Shown here piece after piece: positions 57,637 through 63,870 of a stretch of 63,870 nt of DNA. The notes under the pieces are model-generated. The model was not told the DNA's origin. It did not search any database and worked only from the letters and a program-made list of their open reading frames with translations. Positions within the stretch are counted from its first letter, which is position 1. Each line of letters starts with the position of its first letter. The stretch comes from Rhizopus sp. PT2906. Lineage: Eukaryota; Mucoromycota; Mucoromycetes; Mucorales; Rhizopodaceae. The translations under genes and the position numbers were made by a program. The DNA is taken from the NCBI GenBank assembly GCA_025529335.1, contig JAMYHX010000225.1, forward strand, positions 1-63,870, in the 5' to 3' direction.

Positions 57637-58586
57637 TGAGAATAAGGAGGACAATTGTGTCGTGCAAAAGAAGCGTAGATGATTAAAATTCAAAATGGTT
57701 CAGACAGTGTAACACGCTTAAGTATCATTTATCCAATCACAATTTATCTCGCCCTGTCAAACTATAATTTGTAGGCAAAGACAAGAGTTGGCAGATGTAA
57801 TGATATCACCTTAACATTAACAGTACAAGTTGGTGCTCAATATGAGAAAAGAAGTTGCTCTTTAATATCATCTATATATTCCCTTATTCCTTTCTGAGCC
57901 GTGAGCTAGTATATTGATGGATATCAAAAGAAAGTTTGGAGCATGGCTATCTGCAACTACACCGAAAAGATAATAGAGGATATGGTGTCCAACCCTGGTA
58001 TAAAAAGTTCATCTAGCTTCCGCCCAAGCTACCAAGATTTCCTCATACGAGACGCACGCATAGAAGGATATAAATGGTATAGAATACCAGAGAATAAAGT
58101 GCGACTAAAGGGCCTATAGCCGCATCCTCTGTCGTCTTTTCGCTGGCATTGTTATTTCTACTTTGAATTCAACTTGAATAATCATAAAAATGTAAAAAGG
58201 ATAAAGAGCCAAAATTGATGGATGCTCTTCCCAAAGTTAAAAAGAAAACAAGTAAATCAATACAAATTTCGAAAGCGATTAGATTGGCTGCCAGTAGCTA
58301 ATGGCAGCAAGGGAAATACTACATAGGCGAAAAATACAGGATAAAACAGCGGCGCGCTAACTAACCTAAGACTGCTCAGAGTTTGCCTAGTGTAATATTC
58401 TTTAAAGCAAAATTCTGATTTATGGAGTTTCTTCTTAAATACCTATGAACTAAGTGGTCTTGGTTGTTTATATTCTTCTCTTTGCTGATCAAATTTGTAT
58501 GATATAGAATAAAAATAAAAGTATTGTTTTACATATGTCTTCTTGAGTGAGAAACGGAAAGAAACAGAGAAAAAGGGCTAACAGCG
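57637..58586. other. SEC15 upstream region
   Basis: AT-rich with short coding-like scraps, e.g. DNRGYGVQPWYKKF near 57975-58015 (+) before a stop. No gene supported. Confidence 0.4.
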
Positions 58587-58731
58587 AAGAAGCCTGTTAT
58601 ATTGTCAAGTGCTTCACGACGCAAGCTGTATACGATATACCAACTGAGCAAGGAATGATGACTGCACGCAATTGTATAGACTTTCAACGAAATAGGCATG
58701 TTGTAAGCATATGTATTTGATTTATCGCTTC
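58587..58731 (+). pseudogene. MULE transposase SWIM-domain fragment, inverted
   Basis: On the plus strand this segment reads CYIVKCFTTQAVYDIPTEQG, then NCIDFQRNR, which is the SWIM zinc-finger region at the carboxyl end of a Mutator-like transposase. It is close to 95% identical by eye to the reverse strand of 63457-63602. Here the first SWIM Cys is Arg (CGC for TGC) and a one-base deletion follows CAT, so it is inactive. It points the opposite way to the transposase piece immediately downstream (58777-59705, minus). Confidence 0.7.
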
Positions 58732-58776
58732 GATATCGCATTTTCTTCCACGTCGCTCATGTCAATCGTAATCTTT

Positions 58777-59390
58777 TCAGGACAAAGACTGGCAGAATGT
58801 TTTAAATGGTAGAGCTAGTGACTTACAGGCAAGAAAAGATCTATCAGCAGTGAAGAGGTATGCAACAAGACAGCCAGTTTCAGTTTCTGCATGCCTGATC
58901 ATCAAAGTATACAACAGGCCATCTTTAAATACAGTCGTATTATGCGTTGCATCCAAAGAAAAATCCTTCGTTTCGGATAAAAGGGATGCTTGCCAAGTTG
59001 ACCAGAATCCAAAAGTGAATGAACTGTCGTAGCCATTGTCGATGAATACATTGTAATTCTTTGATTCCAAGTGGTTCAATCAGAGTTTGACAGATGCTTT
59101 CTGATCGTCATGCCTCTTGTAAGCTCTTTCAAATACTTTTCTGAAGATGTTGTACACATCTTCACTATGAATAAAGTTATCCCAATGGGGAATGTTTGTT
59201 GAAGCTTCACTGTGAGAGCGAAATGTTCTATGCATAGCAAAACGTACGCTTCTTGCAGTTGCTGAAGGATGGCTTCTTTAACATCTGCAGAGCCGAGTAC
59301 ATGACAGTGGTTACCATCTACTGTGATAACCACTTTCTCAGGGTTGCTGAAATAGCAAGTTGCTATCAAACGAGCCTTGCATCCGATCTT

Positions 59391-59433
<43 letters not shown>

Positions 59434-59705
59434 AAGGTTCTTTGAATGGCCATAGCGTGTCGCTTGCTTCCAGCGCGATGGCATTCATACAGACTTCTCC
59501 AAAGATAGTCTGCACGTGATCTGCCTCTAACTCCATTCAGCTCTTGATCCGTGATGTTATTTCTAGTTGTATTTTTAATAATCCACTTGAAACCATGCTT
59601 AACAACATGGCTCTCAATAACTTTCTTGTACTGTGCGATATCCGTAACTTGAAGCTTAGGCACAGGACTGTAAGCAGCACTGTTAATTTTAGTTGAAGAG
59701 TTCAT
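58777..59705 (-). pseudogene. MULE transposase amino half, broken
   Basis: The frame 59705-59076 encodes a FAR1/GCM-WRKY-like zinc domain (YECHRAGSKR, then GCKARLIATC and VDGNHCHVLG), interrupted between its Cys ligands by a run of 11 Lys from a T36 tract. A frameshift near 59078 leads into 59079-58777, which holds the start of the catalytic domain (DFSLDATHNTTVFKDG, TLMIRHAETETGCLVAYLFT); DATH is the first Asp of the DDE triad. The rest of the catalytic core is absent: the frame ends at 58777 and the next sequence is the inverted SWIM fragment. No terminal inverted repeats were identified. Confidence 0.7.
59396..59431. repeat. T36 homopolymer inside the MULE ORF
   Basis: Thirty-six T on the plus strand give a poly(Lys) run on the minus strand, in frame with the broken transposase. 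Confidence 0.9.
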
Positions 59706-60148
59706 TTTTTAAAAAGATAAAAATAGAGAGAATAATAGAGCTATAAAATAAGAAGCAATGTTGTGTTTATTGTATTAATATTTGTTTTAAAAGAACAAGA
59801 TGTCGATGACTAACAACTTCGATTATTGAGAAGAAATGATACAGTTCGAAAAAAAGAACACATTATGAGCTTTTAAAAAAAGGAACACAGAGTTTAAAAG
59901 GGAAACTGTCACAAAAGCAGTATTTTTCGTTGGGTATTTACGTGGATGACTTTATGTGCTGATGTCACCTTGATGATATCAAACCTATGGAGCTATTTAA
60001 CTAAACGTATTCACTGATCTAACGTATTTTATTTAAACACTAAAAGCGATTCCTATTATTGAACATGTTTTAAACGAGTGCTAGTCCGCCCGGACAAATG
60101 ATGATCACGTATTTACAGTCATTCCCTATGTTCCTTTTTCTTCCTTTA
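59706..60148. other. F-box gene upstream region
   Basis: AT-rich; no gene seen. It separates the MULE relic (minus) from the F-box gene (plus). Confidence 0.4.
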
Positions 60149-61942
60149 ATGCCTAACTGGAAAGACCTTCCTCCTGAAGTATTGAGTAGGATATTCAATA
60201 TTTTGGGGTATCCTAAAGACCTAAATAACTGTCAGCTGACGTGTAAGGGCTGGTATTATCCTGCTCAATTTCAACTCTACAGAAACGTCTCTTTTAAGAA
60301 CAGAGACAGAGATGCCGTTACGCGATTTATACAATGTGTAAACGAATCAAAGCTATCGAATCCTGGACAATTGGTCAAGCACATGCATCTTGGTGATTTA
60401 TTTGACGAAATGAACTATCGTCGTTATGATGACTATCTGTCTCATCTCGCTGACATTTGCCCAAATGTTGAAAGTTTAGACGCAGAACAACCAGTATCAT
60501 CCTTTTGGGAAGACTTGGCTTACGTTACTATCACTCGTTGGCGAAACTTGAAGAAAGTGCCTTCGCCCTCTGAAAGTGGAACCATTGTCGAATTCGCACT
60601 TTCAATGCTCCAAATAAGACATTCACTCTCAGACATCACGGTATCACCAGTCTTTTATGAAAGCTTGGAAGGATTGAAGTTTATTACTCATCTCAAGCAT
60701 TTTACCAATCTAAAATCGTTATCATTGATCGAACCAACAACGCCAGGCCATATTGATGATCTGATTCAAGACTGCCAAAAGATACAGAAATTACGCATCT
60801 CGATTATAGACGCAGACGAGGACAGTTATGACGTTGATGCGAAATATAGCATGAATTCACAAATGATACGCCCATATATAAAGATATTAAGTATTGATAT
60901 ATCATTTGATGTCAACTCATTAAATTACATCATGGACAAGTTTACCTCATTGGATTCCTTGACAGTCAACATCTATCACGACTCCGACGCACAATTCAGT
61001 GATACAGCATTAACGAAAAAGTTTTTAAATTATGTCCTGAAAGTGCCTTCCTTCACTGTACGCTCGATTGGATCTCTGGACTTGTTCTATTCACTTACAT
61101 CGCTCCCTTTTTCTATTGCACATTTAGACATCATATGCAAGGATGACTCATCTAAACCATCTCGTCCATGTGTTGATCTAAGGTCTGTAAAACTTAATCG
61201 AGTCTATGTTACCATTCAGTACAAGCAAATGATCAAACGAAGCGAATTAGCGAATTTGTTTAAGAAGTCAGGAAAATATATATACAAACTGTACTTTTCA
61301 GCATACGATTACAGCAATGACGACAGTGAAGAGAGTCTAGATTATTTTATACGAGACATTATTACCTATGGTCAAACATTAAAGCACCTACACGTTGCCA
61401 CACCTGTTCTACGAAAGCCACTTACGATAGAAAATCAAATTACTATGAATCGGTCAATTACGGGCATGTCCATAAAAACTACTTCTATAGAACAAGGAGC
61501 ATTACAGGAACTGTCTATTTGGTTACCTCGATTAGACCGATTAAAACTGTATTCTAGACTTGTCATTGGCAAAGACCAAAGAAACGCAGTAAATATTGAT
61601 ATGCCTCAAACATCATTTCGATACCTGTATTTGCAGCTACTCGTACTCTTAGATTCAGCATTAGAAAATGAGGCTACATATTATGCTGATCCAAGACATG
61701 GGATATTTTCTTCACCCGTCATATTCTTGACGCTTCACACAGATGAATTAGGTGAAAAAGAATATCTTGTAAAGAGTACAAAAGGTCAAGTATCGATTGA
61801 AAGCTGCAATCGTTTTGTCGAAGGGCCAACGATGGTGAGCGTTTATGTTCACTGTCGGAGGCTCGAAACGCTCTGCATTAAAGCGAACTCTTTATTTATA
61901 AATTTGGATTTAACAAAACAGGATAGTATTCTTTTACAATAA
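60149..61942 (+). CDS. F-box protein with leucine-rich repeats
   Basis: A single exon of 597 residues from MPNWKDLPPEVLSRIF. The F-box (residues about 4-45: LPPEVLSRIFNILGYPKDLN, CQLTCKGWYYPAQFQLY) binds Skp1. The rest consists of irregular leucine-rich repeats (HFTNLKSLSLIEPTTPG, QKIQKLRISIIDADEDS, FTSLDSLTVNIYHDSDA) that would select a substrate for SCF ubiquitin ligase. Mucorales carry large, fast-evolving families of such genes, often next to transposons as here. I chose the ATG at 60149 because the 17 codons upstream in frame are hydrophobic and precede the conserved F-box start. The target is unknown. Confidence 0.88.
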   Translation: MPNWKDLPPEVLSRIFNILGYPKDLNNCQLTCKGWYYPAQFQLYRNVSFKNRDRDAVTRFIQCVNESKLSNPGQLVKHMHLGDLFDEMNYRRYDDYLSHLADICPNVESLDAEQPVSSFWEDLAYVTITRWRNLKKVPSPSESGTIVEFALSMLQIRHSLSDITVSPVFYESLEGLKFITHLKHFTNLKSLSLIEPTTPGHIDDLIQDCQKIQKLRISIIDADEDSYDVDAKYSMNSQMIRPYIKILSIDISFDVNSLNYIMDKFTSLDSLTVNIYHDSDAQFSDTALTKKFLNYVLKVPSFTVRSIGSLDLFYSLTSLPFSIAHLDIICKDDSSKPSRPCVDLRSVKLNRVYVTIQYKQMIKRSELANLFKKSGKYIYKLYFSAYDYSNDDSEESLDYFIRDIITYGQTLKHLHVATPVLRKPLTIENQITMNRSITGMSIKTTSIEQGALQELSIWLPRLDRLKLYSRLVIGKDQRNAVNIDMPQTSFRYLYLQLLVLLDSALENEATYYADPRHGIFSSPVIFLTLHTDELGEKEYLVKSTKGQVSIESCNRFVEGPTMVSVYVHCRRLETLCIKANSLFINLDLTKQDSILLQ

Positions 61943-62129
61943 AAATCTTTTATTTCACGGTTTCAAATATGAAATATGTTTACCTCTTTTATACTTGTCA
62001 TATTTGTGAGAAGGGTTCTTCTTAACGCTACGAATTTGGATTGCCGCTTGTCTGATGTATCAAAGTAGATGCAATGATCTATTTAATAGTCGCGTTTCTA
62101 CAAGTTTATATAGATACCTATTCGCGAAC

Positions 62130-62153
62130 AAAAAAAAAAAAAAAAAAAAAAAA
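62130..62153. repeat. A24 homopolymer
   Basis: Twenty-four A residues just before the decayed repeat-family ORF; read on the minus strand they lie downstream of it. Confidence 0.9.
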
Positions 62154-62160
62154 GCATCAA

Positions 62161-62660
62161 TATTTTACCGATGAAGCCCATCGCCAGCAGTTCGTTGATG
62201 TCGGTTGAACAATGGCAGTTGAGATGGTTGAGAACGGGTGCGTTCGTGCGCAGGTTGTTTGATTACTGCTTTAGTTTCAAATCTTCTTGAGCTTTTAACC
62301 GTTTTCATTCGTTTGAAGATAATTCGATCTCTATATTGCCATCGTATCTGAGCATGAGGCCGGTTTTCTTTCCATACGGTGGTGCATTCTGCATGGGGTT
62401 AAACATTACCTTGTTCAAATGGGCCACATTTTTGGTTGCCTCACATGAGTGTTCTCCATCCACCAACATCACATCTGTGCAATCAAGAACAAGCTCCAAA
62501 ATGGCTGCAAGTCTGCCATAGAAATTCAATTCAGATTCATCGGCTTTCTTCGACTAGTGTTCCAAATTTCGCACGATGTGCTCTACGATGAGAAGAAGGA
62601 TATAAGGCTGACTTTGTTGTTGGCATTTCGTTTTCGATATTTGCCATTTTTTCTCGTCGA
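62161..62660 (-). pseudogene. Decayed Mucorales repeat-family ORF
   Basis: On the minus strand the coding trace runs KFGTLVEE, a frame change, then LNFYGRLAAILELVLDCTDV, MLVDGEHSCEATKNVAHLNK, MFNPMQNAPPYGKKTGLMLR, IEIELSSNE, a TGA where Trp is expected, KRLKAQEDLKLKQ, a TAA, then NNLRTNA. The block 'DGE(H)..EAT' and 'iElSSNEW' is shared by a multi-copy, mostly uncharacterised protein family of Mucorales. It may belong to the same family as the relic at 19860-20870. At least two stops and one frameshift show that it is dead. MITE copy 3 starts ten bases beyond its upper end. Confidence 0.55.
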
Positions 62661-62670
62661 GTAAGGGAAA

Positions 62671-62979
62671 CACTACATGCACCAGAAGTTAAACTAATTC
62701 TATGGGCGCCGCCTCTACCCATTGCCTATGATGTAGCCCAACAAAATTTTTCAATCTGCAGAGTCAAACTAAACATGACTTTTATAAAATTGTCATACTG
62801 GTTTGTTTCTTTTCAAGAAGAAGAAAGGGATAAAAAAAAAAGAAAGTTCTTTATTTTAGTTTTATGTTGTCAATTGACCAACAAAGATGCAAGAATACGT
62901 GTAATTCACATTTTATATCAGAGACAGCCTTAGGTTAGGTTTTGATAATGCGATGTTGTATAGTGACAACGTAGGTAGC
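62671..62979. mobile_element. MITE copy 3, inverted and truncated
   Basis: Starts CACTACATGCACCAGAA at 62671 and is homologous to the reverse complement of copies 1 and 2 (GTTTGTTTCTTTTCAAGAAG, ACCAACAAAGATGCAAGAAT). Similarity fades at about 62979 after GTAGGTAGC, before the far TIR. So only one end is intact. Confidence 0.8.
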
Positions 62980-63040
62980 GCCCCAATCGATTTACATATT
63001 TTGCCCCCCTTTCTGAACTTGTATGGCTTGGAAGAATTTT

Positions 63041-63866
63041 TTATGCTTTATCTTTTTTGTGTTTACAATTTATATTTGGTGGAAGCTGCATCTCTTCATT
63101 CGCTGACAACAACTGTTTTAGTTCATTATATATTTGTAACAGTCTGTTGTTATTTTCAAAAGTTAAATGTATACGGCTTTCTAAAGCTTGTCTGCATACA
63201 TTCGTGATGCCTGTCAGCAGCTCATCCGTTCTATCTCCAGCTTCAGATGGTACTTCTGATTGAAGCACATCATAGCTATCAGTAACTGTTTCGATATGAT
63301 TAATCTCCAGAGTATTCTGGATAAGTACTGTCTCACCCATTGTATAAATTCTCAAGCTAGAGTCAATTCCTAGGTAATGTCGTAAGTACACTGTAGCATT
63401 CCCCTTGTTATTGCCGTGACAATCTATCTTGGCTGTAAACCACACAGCTTTTATCGAAGCGATAAATCAAATACATATGCTTACAGGCACGCCTATTTCG
63501 TTGAAAGTCTATACAATTGCATGCAGTCATCATTCCTTGCTCAGTTGGTATATCGTATACAGCTTACGTTGTGAAGCACTTGACAATATAACAAACTTCT
63601 TCATCAATATGCACTTTCTGCACCGTATCTTCTAATGACAGTTCATTGATATCTTCTGCTGTAATAACCCTCTTTCTTGTCTCTCTAGTCTCTAAGCTTA
63701 TACGTCCGATGTTAGCAGCCATCTTTGCGGTATTGTGCATAAAATCGGCATGAACATCATCAACCAAAATAAAGATCAATCGATCCAGTCTTTTATTCCT
63801 CTTTCTTTGCAAGTAACTCGTCTTCAATTGGTTATGCCAGCTTTCCACGTAGCTGCTGCTTTCCAT
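63041..63866 (-). pseudogene. MULE transposase carboxyl end, runs off the window
   Basis: The frame 63866-63564 reads ESSSYVESWHNQLKTSYLQR (the conserved N-x-x-E-S-x-H helix after the DDE core), DRLIFILVDDV and DTVQKVHIDEEVCYIVKCFT, then an in-frame TAA where the other copy has CAA. Past the stop the same frame continues into the SWIM finger (ACNCIDFQRNRRACKHMYLI: C-x-C-x10-C-x-H) and, at 63445-63041, into YLRHYLGIDSSLRIYTMGET and a helical tail ending CKHKKDKA. The start and catalytic core lie beyond 63870. Except for the stop it is well preserved, so it may be a recent loss or a read error. Confidence 0.7.
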
Positions 63867-63870
63867 ATTG

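Noticed and set aside
1..63870. tRNA or rRNA genes, CRISPR arrays, telomere repeats
   Set aside because: No convincing tRNA B-box within a cloverleaf, no regularly spaced direct repeats and no telomeric arrays were found by reading; short RNAs could be missed without a covariance search.

Overview
The window is nuclear DNA of an early-diverging fungus, most likely a member of the Mucorales (Rhizopus/Mucor-type). The grounds are an AT-rich sequence, dense genes with many GT-AG introns of mostly 45-70 bases (about 100 introns placed by hand from reading phase and family conservation), fungal forms of the housekeeping genes, and decayed copies of ORF families that I associate with Mucorales genomes. 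Nothing suggests bacterial, organellar or viral DNA. No tRNA, rRNA or CRISPR array was recognised.

Layout. 1-3.6 kb: a poly(A) run, a complete 8-exon FYRN/FYRC gene on the minus strand, a short terminal-inverted-repeat element (MITE copy 1) and a transposase-like remnant. 4.1-7.6 kb: SET2 (H3K36 methyltransferase). 7.6-11.1 kb: a gene-poor stretch with a 50-codon orphan ORF, an A-tailed segment and a zinc-knuckle transposon relic. 11.2-19 kb: a secreted Ser/Ala-rich protein, an EDEM/Mnl1-type ER mannosidase and the lipin PAH1, with a decayed ORF between the last two. 19-21 kb: MITE copy 2 and a decayed repeat-family gene. 21.2-31.9 kb: EIF1AD-like protein, an overlapping convergent membrane protein, a DHHC palmitoyltransferase, POLD2, mitochondrial PSD1, a small CaaX-box protein, a Cys-rich GPI-type protein and RPL6. 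32.2-42.2 kb: a cation/Ca2+ exchanger, SET1, an IAH1-type esterase and a BAHD-like acyltransferase. 42.2-57.6 kb: PAN1-like EH protein, mitochondrial intermediate peptidase, a TBC1D5-like Rab GAP, a Dbl-domain protein without a PH domain, a mitochondrial TPR protein and SEC15. 57.6 kb to the end: broken MULE transposase pieces in both orientations, an F-box/LRR protein, a decayed repeat-family ORF, MITE copy 3 and a MULE carboxyl end that runs off the window.

How the genes fit together. This is not an operon-like cluster, but several themes recur. Chromatin: SET1, SET2 and the FYRN/FYRC protein. Membrane lipid supply: PAH1 (phosphatidate to diacylglycerol) and PSD1 (phosphatidylserine to phosphatidylethanolamine). 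Trafficking and polarity: PAN1, TBC1D5-like, RhoGEF and SEC15 lie within about 15 kb, together with lipid-modified proteins (DHHC enzyme, CaaX protein). ER quality control: the EDEM-type mannosidase with a PA domain.

I found no convincing wholly new system. The points most worth following are a MITE family with perfect 20-bp TIRs, a rearranged pair of MULE fragments, 11- to 15-nt microexons, two GC-AG introns in essential genes, an orphan CaaX protein, a Cys-rich GPI protein that only appears after splicing, and a Dbl protein lacking its PH domain. All exon boundaries are my inference from sequence and would need RNA support.
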